DNA from: Wyeomyia smithii
Lineage: Eukaryota > Arthropoda > Insecta > Diptera > Culicidae
Reading direction: 5' to 3'
DNA: 64,000 nucleotides
Assembly (NCBI RefSeq): GCF_029784165.1
Contig: NC_073694.1
Location: 28,730,506 to 28,794,505, forward strand
Part shown: piece after piece, positions 10,705-22,420 of the stretch
Position numbering within the stretch: the stretch's first letter is position 1
Layout: every line of letters starts with the position of its first letter
Made by a program: the position numbers and the translations under genes
Notes under the pieces: generated by a model
Told to the model about the DNA's origin: nothing
The model's input: the letters and a program-made list of their open reading frames with translations, nothing else
Databases searched by the model: none

Positions 10705-12815
10705 AACTAGCGGTAGATAAGCTGTGAGATGAGATGGAGTCCTGTTCGGTTCGAACTTGTAGAGTGCGCGGCAACCTTGATTAACCCCTTCAGGGCTGGT
10801 GGAGCGACCAAATATAAATCCAAGTTGTCAGTTAGCCTTAGCGATAATGCTCTAAAAACTCGGTATTGGACAGCTCCGCTCAAATCTCTCCTTACGCCTG
10901 CTGTTCGGGCATCCTCGTCAACAGCACACAAACAGCGCGTGCGAGGTCCGCCTCGAAGTCTTCGGCCTCTATCCGGTTCTCTCCGAAGTATAATCTTTGC
11001 CGGACGCTCATCCGCCATCCGTGCTATGTGGCCACTGTAACCTGACGTTTTTCATCAGCTTGACAATATCAACGTGTTTGTAAACTTCGTACATCTTGCG
11101 ATTCATGCACCTGCGCCAAACCCTATTTTTTAGTTTGTCGCTGAATATAGATCGCAGGATTTTAGGTACGCGCGATGGCCCCAAGCGCTCGTCGTCCATG
11201 CCCGTAGAGCGCCACCGAGAGAATCGGAGTCCTATAGAGTGTTTATAGTGAGTCCAATTCTCTCAGCTTCCCTTCTGAGAGCCGCAAAGGCCTTTTCATC
11301 AGCTCAACAATAATCTCAATGTCGTCCGCGAAGCCCATGTGCATGTGAGACTTTGTGTTGATGGTGCCGCTCCTCTGCACACCTGCCCTTCGTATTGCTC
11401 CAAAGCTATGTTGAACAGTAAGTTCGAGAGCCCGTTACCATGCTTCAGACCATCCAACGTCACAAACGCGTCCGAAAGTTCGCCCACCGTCCTGACCCAT
11501 GATGTGAAACCGTCAAGCGTCGCACGTAACAGTTTAACTAGTTTTGTTGGGAAACCATGTTCTAGCATTATTCGCCAAAGCTCGTTACGTTTCACTGTGT
11601 CGTACGCCGCCTTAAAGTCTATGAACAGATGATGCGTCTTCAAGTTGGTTTCTCGAAATTTGTTTAGGATCTGTCTCAAAGTGAACATCTGTTTCGTCCC
11701 GTTCTAAAACCGCATTGATATTTTCCAACAAAGGCTTCCTGCAACGGTCTCAGTCGCTGGAACAGGATACGGAAGAGAACTTTATAAGCGGAATTGAGGA
11801 GGGTTATGCCTCAAAAATTACTACAGTCGAGTCGTGATTCCAGAGATTTCTCGCCTCAGAAAATCACCCGGTGTCGGCTAGGATTGAATCTAGACCAGTT
11901 GGGTTGGTTGTGAGTGGATCACGCCACCTCACAACCATCGACACCTATGTCGGCGGTGGGATTCGAACCCAGGCATCGAGCGTAGTTGGCGGAGACGTTA
12001 CCAACCACGCTAGGCCCCCGCTCTCTATGTCTCTTGTTGTAGATAGGAAATATGAGTCCTTTCAACCAGTTCGTAGATTGTTCCTCAGACCTTACCCTTA
12101 TGATAATCTGGTGAATAGCTCTACACAGCCGCTGGCTTCCGATTCTAAGTAGTTCGATCGGTAAGCCTTTTTCGCAGTGACTTTGTGGATCTTCAGCTCT
12201 TTGGTGGCTCCACAGCTTGTCCGTCTTCCCCAATTTCTATCCTCTTCCTCTCGACGACTCTTCTGCCTTCCTCTCCGTTTCACACCACTTCAAAAAGTTA
12301 TGCCTATCACTTTTCGCCCTGTTTCGCAGACTGCATCATGGATGTGCTTCCACGCTCGTTCAAGTCCCAACTCCTTCCACTTATAACCTCTTGAAGTCCA
12401 GACGTATCTTCCTCGCCGATCTCGATTTAAATACGTTGGACAACCGGGCACGAGTCTTGCCTACCACGAAATAGTGATCCGAGTCGTCGTTTGTCCCTCG
12501 AAAGAACCGCTCATCTATGATGTCAGAAAAGAACCGGCCGTCGATCAGCAAGTGGTCGATCTGGAGGCACGCCTCTACATTGGGGTGACTCCAGGTGTGC
12601 TTCCGAATGTACAGACGTGCAAAATGGGTACTGCAGATGGCCATTCCCCTGGCCGCGGCAATGTTCACTAACTTCAAGTCGTTGTCGTGGGTGGTAGAGT
12701 GAAGGCTTTCCTTACCAACAACGGGACGAAAGAACTCCTCTCGTCCGACTTGGGTGTTCATATCTCCGATGTTGATCTTTATGTCGTGTTGTGGGCACTC
12801 TCCTACTCTTCTGTT
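10705..12815 (-). pseudogene. 5'-truncated, decayed RTE-clade LINE (endonuclease/reverse transcriptase)
   Basis: Minus-strand remnant of a non-LTR retrotransposon of the same family as the one at 27,085-30,320. From the 5' side it shows the end of the AP endonuclease (VGREEFFRPVVG, RKHTWSHPN, DSDHYFVVGKTRARLSNV; 12,381-12,761). Part of the linker is then lost. The reverse transcriptase follows (FTLRQILNKFRETN, HHLFIDFKAAYDTVKRNEL, LEHGFPTKLVKL, VTLDGLKHG.LSNLLFNIALE; 11,299-11,690), then a carboxy-terminal tail (RRCMNRKMYEVYKHVDIVKL, REPDRGRRLRGGPRTR; 10,870-11,200). The KQGD motif is degraded to KHGN. It is interrupted by a tRNA-derived SINE at about 11,806-12,040. Frames break repeatedly. 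The RTE (JAM1-like) assignment rests on recognised motif order. Confidence 0.8.
11806..12040 (-). mobile_element. tRNA-derived SINE inserted in the RTE remnant
   Basis: On the minus strand it begins with a tRNA-like head: A-box-like TAGCGTGGTTGG (complement of 12,001-12,012) and a perfect B box GGGTTCGAATCCC (complement of 11,958-11,970). An unrelated body follows. Compared with the intact-order RTE at 28,390, the RTE sequence breaks after 'gttat' near 11,805 and resumes at 'agatagg' near 12,040, which bounds the insertion to about 235 bp. The target duplication is not clear. It differs from the SINE at 16,248. Confidence 0.7.
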
Positions 12816-13267
12816 AATTTTTGTTAGTTAATTTTTGTTTGCCAAATAAATTTGTATTTTTGTTTGACATAGTGTAAGTGTACTAACTCATGAAGCAATT
12901 TTAACCAATAATTAGGCTTCGAAAAATTTGCGAAAAAAGATTCGATGTAAACGTTACCTTTGAGGACGTGAGGGGGCACTGTCTAAAATGCAAGCCCTGG
13001 GCCCATAAAAGAGACCTTCGGTGTCCACCCCGGAACATCCAGGCCAGGTGTTGGGGCTTAGCACGACGGCGCTAAACCGCTTCGGTAAAAAATAAACCGA
13101 GGAATAACCCTAAATCCATATGAATAAATTTGTAACGGAAAGGCCGCACCGATACAAGAGGGCAAAAGTCGCACTTACAACTGAACGAAAAACTCCTCTC
13201 CTGCTGCACATCGTTCAACAATCGGCCCCAATTTTCATCGTTTAGCGTTGTATCGATGATGAGTTTA
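12816..13267. other. Non-coding stretch with an unassigned GC-rich patch
   Basis: The patch 12,965-13,085 (cctgggcccataaaagag..., gaacatccaggcc) looks like a fragment of another repeat family, which I do not recognise. The rest is AT-rich with no ORF of interest. Confidence 0.4.
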
Positions 13268-13269
13268 TA

Positions 13270-14287
13270 CAGGTATACCTCGATTTCACGCACATTCGCG
13301 TTTTTGAAATGTGCGTAAAATCGATTTGTGCATAAAATCGAATCAAAATTTTAGCCCAAAATTAACTTCCCTGATCGAAATTGTGCAAGAAAACATGTAG
13401 GGGTCATCCAATTAGTATGTAACGTTCGAAAGGGGGATTGGAAAGCTTGACAACTCATAGAAACAATTTTAAGGGTCCAAAAAAGAGAGTGACATAGGAG
13501 CGGGGTCGAAGAAGGTAATTATTTGCGTTACGTGAATGATAGACGTTCTCTAATGTGCCGTGGGAAACTCACCCAGAACATATGCAAAATGCTTGAAAGG
13601 AATTACTTAAAACAATTAAATGGGCGTGTGTGTATGTGTGTTCGCGTGTGTGCGTGTGTTAGTGTGTATATGTGCCTATATGTGTGTGGATGTGCGTATA
13701 TGTGTGTGGATGTGCGTATATGTGTGTGAATGTGTGTATGTATGTGCGTATATGTGTGCGCGTATATTTGTGCGTATATATGTGTGTGTGCGCGTGTGTG
13801 TATGTGTGTGTATGTGCGTGTGTGTATGTGTAGTGCGCGTGCGTATGACTCACACATTTATTTTTACCCACATACTAATGCTAAAGGGGCATTGAAAACA
13901 GCTCCTCTATCTTGTAACAGTACACGTTTTATATAAAAGTTTTAGTAAATTACTCCAAAAGAGATTGTGTGCGTACGACGTCAAATATTTTACGCGTTAG
14001 ACACGTATACAACCTTGAAAAAGTTCGCTGTTTCGCAAAAGAGGACTTGTTGTTACTGTCTCCCGGTTTTCGGCAGATTTCCCAGTCTATATGGACGGCC
14101 CCTTATTAGTGAACCATGTCTAATATATATAACCCTTCATTACGTACAATTTAATGAAGAAAACATACGCATTTAAAATGTGTCTAAAAAAAGTGTGCGT
14201 AAAATCGAGGAAAAATGTGCATAAAATCGAAGTATGTAAAATCGAGGGTCCGTATAATCGAGGGTGTGTATAATCGAGGTATAACTG
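13270..14287. mobile_element. Pogo-like non-autonomous element (1,018 bp), TA target duplication
   Basis: Ends are CAGGTATACCTCGATT (left) and the inverted CAGTTATACCTCGATT (right), flanked by TA on both sides (13,268-13,269 and 14,288-14,289). This is the pogo/Tigger pattern (CAG termini, TA duplication). The right end carries five reiterated words of the form rTATAATCGAG/GTAAAATCGAG (14,195-14,280), and two GTGC.TAAAATCGA words sit near the left end. That arrangement resembles repeated transposase-binding sites. The interior has no transposase and contains a long GT-rich microsatellite. Confidence 0.8.
13621..13850. repeat. Alternating purine-pyrimidine (GT/GC/AT) microsatellite
   Basis: About 230 bp of near-continuous tgtgtg/tgcgta/tatatg steps with a local TGTGTGGATGTGCGTATA period. 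All overlapping ORFs here (Cys-Val-Cys or His-Thr-His repeats) are artefacts of the dinucleotide pattern. Confidence 0.95.
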
Positions 14288-14289
14288 TA

Positions 14290-16189
14290 GTATGCATTTC
14301 ATAAATTTTCATAAAGAGCCAGTAATCTTTCACTAATCGTCTCTTGGTTGTTCCGCTTCGCTAACGGTAAGACGTCGGGTTGCATGAGTCTCCCAACAGT
14401 CGGAGCTAATTGGTCTGTTGGTGCGACAAAACCTCATAATTCCTCAATGGTTGTTTCTACAGTGTTCATGTCTTTAGTAATGTTGCTCAGCATAAAAATA
14501 TCATATGCTATATGCTCATATCATCAATTGACATAAAGTTTTCGAAAACAATAAAATTATAGGATTGACCGTTAACGAGATATAACTATTTTCATTATTC
14601 ACAAAACCCCATAACTCCTCAAATTCGAGTCATAGAATATTGGTGTCTTCGGCAAATTTGTTCGAATGATTGTGATCTATCTTCATTGTTTGGTCTAGAT
14701 CAGTTTATACTCATCTAGATCACGTTGTTAAAAAAAACCAACAACTTTTTAAGTTCATGTTAAAGAGGTCTCAAGTGTCACGCGAAGTTGATCAACTGTA
14801 TACGATTCACCATTTTGCACATCATGTTTTGATCTAAAGGGCTTTTTTATCTAGAAATCTTTTTTTAATGGAATCTAATTTCTATCTTCTTAAATTCAAA
14901 GCAAGGCATTATCAGAAAATTTTTTTGGAAGGATTCCTTGTATATTCATGTACAACATGTATTGCTCTAGATTACCTTTTGATCTCGTTCGCTCAATTTT
15001 GAAAGTAGAATTCTTTCTGCTACTCAAGTTCAAATCTAAGCGATTTAGTCATATTTATAATGGTTTAAGTCAATTTTTCACAGTTTTTTCACACGCATAC
15101 ACATACACATTCTAAACGTATTAATCATGGTTCATGATATATAACAAAAATGATAGAATTTAAATAGATGACAGAAACGTTTATTCATCGTCTTACAAAT
15201 CAATTTCAACGTGAAGGAGTTTCACGACAGCTTTGTTTTTGTTTGGCGGCTATTAGTTGAATCGGAATTTGTTCCTAAACTGGACAAAAGGGATCAAATG
15301 TAACCAACACACCTTTCAATTGTTCACGAATTTGTGGAAATGTGATGTCGTCATAGAGTGCTGCTGCGAAACGCATGATTTATACGTAAAAACATGCTTA
15401 TGCTTTATACGTAAAAACATGGCAGCTAAAGTTGGGTTTTTTGAATAGCTGAGACTGAAATCTTTGAATTTAGAAGAATGTAGAGATGGTACTCGCTGGT
15501 AAATCACTTTTTCAAGTGTTTAAAATTAGTGAAAAATTGAATTTTTTTATTTTTGTGTGAAACGTTGTGCTCAATCGTGGCATGGTAAGATATACTTATC
15601 TATCTAAGTTTTTTTTCCTTAAAAATAAATCATATTGAAGAGATTTCATGCATAATATCATTATTATTCAGCAGAACCTGCATTTTGTAGGGTGGTAAAG
15701 ATGATCGAAATATTTTTTGTGATTTTATTTAGTTTTAAGCCCCAACTTCTCGTACCTCACGATGTACTAAAAGATGTAAATGTTTTACAATCCATGCTCG
15801 ATTGTTGGTCTGTTGGCATTCTTGTTTCTGCAAAATATTGATTCCGAATCAAATTCCAGAAAAAAAAATCTTAGGTTTTGTCCAAGCTTTTGTATGGGGC
15901 TGTCCCAGTGTGAGTCGGTTGCCGACCATGAGAAGCACCACAAAGAGCTATCTGGGTTGAGTAAGAACTGGGCACTTATAGAAAAGCTCCCCCTTCCCTG
16001 TCAGCATACGACAAAGTTCCCACCGGTTCATGGATCTTCTCTATCCCAGTCGATACCACGTGAAAGTAGGGGATATGGGGGATATTTATTACAAAAGTAA
16101 ACATTAATGGGCAACGTAATCCTAATTCCCTAACAAAAAAAAGAGATATGGGCATATGCTCTAGACCACACTGGGGTCTATTTTATGCC
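14290..16189. other. AT-rich non-coding stretch, one GC-richer patch
   Basis: No gene recognised. The patch 15,890-16,090 (gctgtcccagtgtgagtcggttgcc...) has the look of a LINE untranslated region lying beyond the minus-strand reverse-transcriptase fragment that follows, but I cannot name it. Confidence 0.45.
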
Positions 16190-16640
16190 AGTTGGTTAGA
16201 AGAGCAGCATCGTTGATGAAAATAGAGAAGAGTAGCGGACCCAGGATGACTCTCCCAGCTGGTCTCGAGGTACGATGCTGGCCTAACAAGCCAGTCGTCA
16301 TAGGTTTGAGTCTCGGCTCGGGAGAGACTATTAGTGTTAGTAGGATCGTAGCGCTAGCCCCGCAATTGTCCTGACACTTAACAGTTGGCTGCGAAGTCTG
16401 TGTATAATAAACAGAAGGTCGAGTTCCGATACGGAATGTAGCACCAAGGCTTTGTTTTGCTTTGCTTTTAGCGGACCCAGGATACTACCTTGAGGAGCTC
16501 CTGATATGTTGGAGTTTTGTAGCACGAAGTTTTGTAACACGAGAAAGTTAAAGAAAAGTTGAAGAGATGCATAAATAAAAATCAAATCACCTGTCAAATT
16601 TACCAAAGCCTTCATGGTTCTCCTAGATAAACTTTGCGGT
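16190..16640 (-). pseudogene. Non-LTR reverse transcriptase fragment split by a SINE
   Basis: The minus strand gives SGAPQGSILGP (16,471-16,505). After skipping the SINE at 16,248-16,468 it continues LLFSIFINDAALLTNWHKIDP (16,190-16,247 plus the duplicated target). Together these are the conserved PQGS-LGPLLF..FIND block of Jockey/CR1/I-type reverse transcriptases. A degraded upstream piece (SRRTMKALVNLTGD) reaches about 16,640. No catalytic FADD block is preserved. Confidence 0.75.
16248..16468 (+). mobile_element. tRNA-derived SINE (221 bp, Feilai-like) with 15-bp target duplication
   Basis: The head has a tRNA-like A region (AGCTGGTCTCGAGG) and a B-box-like GGTTTGAGTCTC (16,303-16,314). 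The body ends GAGTTCCGATACGGAATG and then a TTTGC-repeat tail, typical of mosquito SINEs. A perfect 15-bp duplication, TAGCGGACCCAGGAT, flanks it at 16,233-16,247 and 16,469-16,483. The Feilai-like name is from memory of the 3' end and is tentative; the SINE call itself is firm. Confidence 0.85.
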
Positions 16641-18190
16641 CCTTTTACCAGCCGCGGACCCCCAGTGAAGAAATGAAAAAAAAAAAAAAGATTATTTGCA
16701 AAAAATAGTTGGTAACAACTTTTTTTGGCGATGTTATGCTTAACTGGAAATGTTTCCATATCTTGTCTACTGTTGTTAGACTCGGAAATGTGTTCCAAGT
16801 TATTCGGGCCAGCTTTGAAATCCGTTGTTTATCATTTTCGGATTTTCTGATGGTTCTGTAAGATGCAATTACAAAGATTTTTCTAACACTTTTAACAAGC
16901 AGTCTTAAAAAATGCGGTAAGATTTAATGAAAATTTTGATTCGTTTTTCGCATTTCAAATTTGGTTATTTCGGAATTTTTCTTGAATTATCTTTAGCCGT
17001 TTTTGGCCCAACTGCGAAATTATCTTCGTTTGCATTTTTCCAGTGATTTTTGATCCATATCAAGTTTTCATGATAATGATTTATTCAAACTTGAATAACA
17101 ACCTCGGTGATGCAATTGGAAGAATTATTTTAATCCTTTTGTCCTCTCAGGTCTCTTCTTTAATCTTGCAGTGATTTAGGGCTCAACTCTCTAAATCTTG
17201 TCGCTTGTGTTTTAGCCTTTACAGCTATTTAGTTCATTTTGAAATCATTTCTCCTTTCATTTTTAAAGATTTTGATTAGAATTGAGAACAATTGCAGATT
17301 TTTTTTGTTCAATCAATTCAATAATGGCAGCGTTAAGTTACACCATTTGGGCACCTGCTGGCCTGTTGGTGAACATACTGAATAAAAAATAAAAAAATTA
17401 AGTTGTTCTGACTCAGAAAGCGATTGAATTTCGAATGCATACTCTTTAGATGTTTTAAGAAGGATTTTAGTTTTTATATACTGGGGATCAAACTCAGCGA
17501 AAAAAGCAACGTTCAGTGAAGTAATTTGAAAATAAAACTAGTCAAAGTTGGAGTTGGTTTTTGATTTCAAAATTGGGTATTTTTTGACTGCTTTTATTTT
17601 TTTTTGCCATCCACATCGTCTTGCAGCAATCTTAGGTTCAAATGTAGTAAGAATCTGTCTTTTGGTTTTGCTTTTATCGCATTTCCTAGCAGTTTTTTGC
17701 ATACTTTAAAATCTTATTTAGCATTTTTAGCTTGCAAAATCTTTAGTCAACTATTTTTTGTGTAATTGGGTATGTTTTTATAGTTGCACAGTCTTAAGAG
17801 GCGGTTCACAGCGAAGCAACTGAGAAAAATCAAATTTAGAATCCCTCACATGTAATTTTTGAAAATATATTTAGATTCACGATTTTTGTCACTTACTTAG
17901 ATTTGTTTTGCTCTTAAAATAGTTTCAGATTTTTCCAGAATTGAAAAAAAGATGTTCGACAAAGTAATTTAAAAACACTATAATTTAGTCACAGTTTTTA
18001 TCACTCCCGGATCATTTGAAGCCTTAAAGCAATTAAAATCAACTGTGGATGTATTAAAAATTGGAAGAAACTAGAGTTTTGTAATAAATTACTCGATACA
18101 AATTTCACCAATATTGAAATAATTCCCAATGCACTGTTTGATGAGCAAAACCAAAAAGCAAGGGATACTTAAACCAGCGTAAAACTTTTC
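16641..18190. other. AT-rich non-coding stretch
   Basis: Nothing recognisable beyond a possible LINE-type 3' tail (gaataaaaaataaaaaaatt near 17,380). No usable ORF. Confidence 0.55.
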
Positions 18191-18570
18191 GTGCAATCAG
18201 TTCGCTATAAGCCTAGGTCTTTGCTCTCTATCATCGAATCCAATTGGAAACCCCTTCTCTCAAAAATCGCCAAATGTGGACTAACAAAAAAAGGAACGTC
18301 TGTTCCCCGAACAAGGATACACCTGGCGATTTGCGGCAAAGACGACGATATGCACATCAGCAGCGCATCTCGGTAGCATCTCAAGCAGTAAATCCCTTCT
18401 TCCGATGCGAGCATCTTTAGAGCAAATGCGAAAAACGCACGCTGCACATATGCCGGTGCAAAATGTGTAAAACTCGGGAAAAAAATTAAAAAGAGCAAGA
18501 GGACTGCAACCTGATCCTTTCGTCGTTCCGATTCCGGGATCCGGACGGGCACGCGCACGCTCCCTGCACC
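18191..18570. other. GC-richer unique block
   Basis: A complex-sequence island (ctggcgatttgcggcaaagacgac..., gatccggacgggcacg) cut at its right edge by the Transib-like foldback. Overlapping ORFs on both strands have no recognisable domain. Confidence 0.35.
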
Positions 18571-18575
18571 CATTG

Positions 18576-20618
18576 CACAGTGGTCCAATAAGGCAAAAAG
18601 TGGAACTTAATTCCATAGCGCCTTTCAACTTCATCCTAGCTTAATAGTGTCTCCGGAGCAATTGTTTGTATGAATGACCCGCATAATTGCAAATTGTCAA
18701 AAAATATGAAAAAATTACTATACTTAAATTAAAAAAATTAACTTTTTTGTGTTAAGAGATAGAAGAATAGTTTATTCATCAAAGTTGTAGAAAATTCAAA
18801 AATGTGAAACTTTGTTGAACAAATGAAAATCCTATCTCTTTTCGGTGCAAAGTTATAAAGTACACTACATGGAACTTATTTAAAAGTTAGTTTTTTGTAC
18901 TTAACTTTTGTTAGTTGCATTTTACACGAAAGTGTAGTTCGGAGGAATTGTTAGAGCATACAAAACACATATTTTTGCCGAAGACCATATATCTCCAGGA
19001 CTTTTCCTTACAAAGTTATATCATATTTTAGCTTATTTTTTCGATAACTTCAAGAACGTATAGGTTAAAAAGGGGCAAGTGGAATCATGATGTCAATACT
19101 TTTCCTTGAAGTTAAGCTGAAGTACTATAAACTTCTTTAGGTTCCATTTGTCCCAATCCACCCATTTTAGAGTACGGCGAGCATATGTCACTGTAGGGTT
19201 TCATATATCAAAAATACTAACTTTTTTGTGCTAAGAGGTAGAGAAATGGTTTATTCGGCAAAGTTTTAGAACGTATAAAAATATGAAACTTTGTTGAACA
19301 AACAAAATTTCTGTCTTCATTGGGAACAGAGTTAGAGAGTATTTCATGTAAAAGTTACTTAAAAGTTAGTTTTTTGTATTTAACTTTTGTTAGTTACATT
19401 TTACAAGAAAACGTTGTTCCAAAGAAGCATTTGGGCATACAAGACACACGTTTTTGTTGAAGGCCACACATCTCCACGACTTTTCCTTACAAAGTTATAG
19501 CGCATTTCAGCATATTTTTTCGATAACTTCAACAACGTATAGAATAAAGATTAGGTGGATTGGAACGGATGGAACTTATAGTAGTTTTGAGCACTTGAGC
19601 TAAAATTTGAGAAAAATAATTGACATCATGATTCAACTTGCCCCTTTTTTCTTTATACGTTCTTAAAATTATCGAAAAAATATGCTGAAATGTGCTATAT
19701 CTTTGTAAGGATAAGTCCTGGAGATGTGTGGCCTTCAACAAAAACGTGTATTTTGTATGCTTAAATGCTTCTTTAGAACAACGTTTTCTTGTAAAATGTA
19801 ACTAACAAAAGTTAAGTACAAAAAACTAACTTTCAAGTAACTTTTACATGGAATACTCTGTAACTCTGTTCCCAATGAAGATAAAAATTTTGTTTGTTCA
19901 ACAAAGTTTCATATTTTTGCACGTTCTAAAACATTGCCGAATAAACCATCCCTCTATCTCTTAACACAAAAAAGTTAGTATATTTGATATATGAAAACCT
20001 ACAGTGACATATGCTAGCCGTACTCAAAAATGGGTGAATTGGGACAAATAGAACCTAAAGAAGTTTATGAACTTCAGCTTAACTTCAAGGAAAAGTATTG
20101 ACATCATGATTTCACTTGCCCCTTTTTAACCTATACGTTCTTGAAGTTATCGAAAAAATAAGCTAAAATATGATATAACTTTGTAAGGAAAAGTCCTGGA
20201 GATATATGGTCTTCGGCAAAAATGTGTGTTTTGTATGCTATAACGATTCCTCCGAACTACACTTTCGTGTAAAATGCAACTAACAAAAGTTAAGTACAAA
20301 AAACTAACTTTTAAATAAGTTCCATGTAGTGTACTTTATAACTTTGCACCGAAAAGAGATAGGATTTTCGTTTGTTTAACAAAGTTTCATATTTTTGAAT
20401 TTTCTACAACTTTGCTGAATAAACTGTTCTTCTATCTCTTAACACAAAAAAGTAATTTTTTTCATTTTAAGTATAGTACACTTTTCATATTTTTTGACAA
20501 TTTGCAATTATGCGGGTTATTCATACAAACAATTGCTCCGAGGACACTATTAAGCTAGGATGAAGTTGAAAGGCGCTATGGAATTAAGTTCCACTTTTTG
20601 CCTTATTGGACCACTGTG
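18576..20618. mobile_element. Transib-like foldback element (2,043 bp), 5-bp target duplication
   Basis: The entire element is an inverted repeat with arms of about 1 kb meeting near 19,597. Termini are CACAGTGGTCCAATAAGG and its complement. The flanks are CATTG at 18,571-18,575 and 20,619-20,623. CACAGTG termini with a 5-bp duplication are the hallmark of the Transib superfamily. Each arm contains two diverged copies of a roughly 480-bp unit (for example, aacttttgttagtt and ttccttacaaagttata occur twice per arm), giving an A-B|B'-A' plan. There is no coding capacity, so it would need a transposase in trans. Confidence 0.8.
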
Positions 20619-20623
20619 CATTG

Positions 20624-22420
20624 GCAGCATGTGAACATGGTTTTCGGTGTATACGTTTGGTTCTTGGGTTCGCCATAAATTTCGAAGAAAGTTTATGCCT
20701 TCTAGAAAATTTAACTCTAGATAGAGCGAACTTCCGGAACAAAAAAAAAAATACACAGAAAAAAATCCATTCAACTTTGCTGTAGAACACCTTTGGAGCT
20801 TTGGTTGGTGGCAGAAAGTATAGGAAGGAGAAGTCCAGATACGTTTTTTGTCCTCACCGTATCAGTAAAAGGTTGCACCTTTTCCAACCTGCTGATGCTG
20901 GTAGAAATAATAACTTAAAAAGAGTGCCCCAATTTCTGCATTCCGATCTTACCTTGCAATGATTTGTTCTTTTCAACTTTACATTCGTTCCGTATGTCAT
21001 TTGGGGACTTCCGCCCGCTGCATCATTAACGTCTCAATTTGACAAAAACTTTTCGTAGATAATCACTGCGTCGAAGCAATTTGCGCAGCAAACACACCGG
21101 AAAATTGCAACCGCAGGACAATATGACGATCGAGCGAAACGATCGCCCAGTCGCACTGACACGGAACGAAATCGTTCCGGAAGCTCGAATCCTACCGACG
21201 ACAATTACTTCCTGCCGTCCCGTCCGGCTGAGCCGGTTCCGCCTCGATACCTACCACACGGGCATCGCCCGCAGCGGAGACCTGCACTGACGTTCCGCAG
21301 TCGAAACAATACGAAATAAAGAGACCTCTGAGAGCGTGACAATTTTCCATTCGATTCGCGCGCCAAATCTGGAAGGTGTCAAAAAGTTTGATTTTTCTTT
21401 TATATTTTTCGCTTCATCACTGTTCGACCGTAGTAGAAGATCCTGGATGGCTCGTCTTAGTCGAATGCTCGAAGCAGGTCCTTGTGAGGCCGATGGGAAA
21501 AATGAACCCCGCTGGGTTTGCGAAATCGTAAGCAGGTCCCGATGGTACCTGAGTTTACAAGAGTACGCAATTTCTCAGCTCTGTACCTCTTGTGCTACTT
21601 CTTTCATTTGAGCAGTGATGAATAGCTGCACAAAGGTAAGATTCGAATGATGCAACTGAAGACGACGGAGGAAAAAAACATTCTTCTTCCAACCCACCCA
21701 AAATTCTTTGATTGTGTTTTGAATTCTTCCATTTCTTTTTTTTTTTGCTCAAAAAAAATCAACAAGATCTTTGGTGACAGCTCGAGAAGATGATTCATGA
21801 TTGAAGAATAACAAAAGATGCAAAAAATCTAAATCTGCTCTTTGAGGTTAGGATCTTTTGTCGAAATTGCACAAACAGAGTGCAGTGCTCTTAGATTTGT
21901 CTCCAGCAGATAAGTAAGCAAGGCGACCTTCTTCCAAGTGAAATCCGATTTGATCATCGGTACTTGGAGTGAATTTTTCCGAAATTCAGTCGTTTGGAGC
22001 GATTAACAAATTTCATCTGCTCTGATTTTAACGATCGACGATAAATTAGAAATTTTACTACTCTGTTATGACTTTCGGACTAGCTGCAGACATATTCAAA
22101 CTAGGACAGCAAACAAACACAATTCCCGGCTGATCAATCCTTTCTCCCCCGGGCTGAACCACCCCCTGCCGGTATCACACCCGAGATGACACCGGCCCTT
22201 TGTTCGGCGACTTCGGAGCGAATCATTCGGATTGATCGCCTTTGTGATCCCGGGTTAGGGTCGAACAATAGCCCGACCCGAACGGGGTGAAAATGAAGTT
22301 CCTCTAGCTTCATTGTGCTGCGCTGCAGAGGACAAATATTAATCGCATTTCTCCGCATGCTAGAAAGCATAGGGAAAAATAAACGTCCAAGAACAATTTA
22401 ATTTCTTTCTCGAGCGAATT
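20624..22420. other. Mixed block with GC-rich unique islands, candidate regulatory DNA
   Basis: Islands at 21,000-21,330 and 22,110-22,340 are GC-rich and complex, set in AT-rich DNA. They contain no conserved domain or transposon motif that I recognise. The island at 18.2-18.57 kb and these may once have been contiguous before the foldback inserted. Enhancer function is a guess. Confidence 0.3.

Noticed and set aside
13553..13566. Su(H)-like CGTGGGAA site
   Set aside because: Located inside the pogo-like transposon, so not evidence of host regulation.
13523..13936. Several Cys-Val or His-Thr repeat ORFs
   Set aside because: Direct products of the GT/GC/AT microsatellite on both strands.
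18205..18634. 117-127-codon minus frames
   Set aside because: They cross the border of the Transib-like foldback and share no domain; open by chance.
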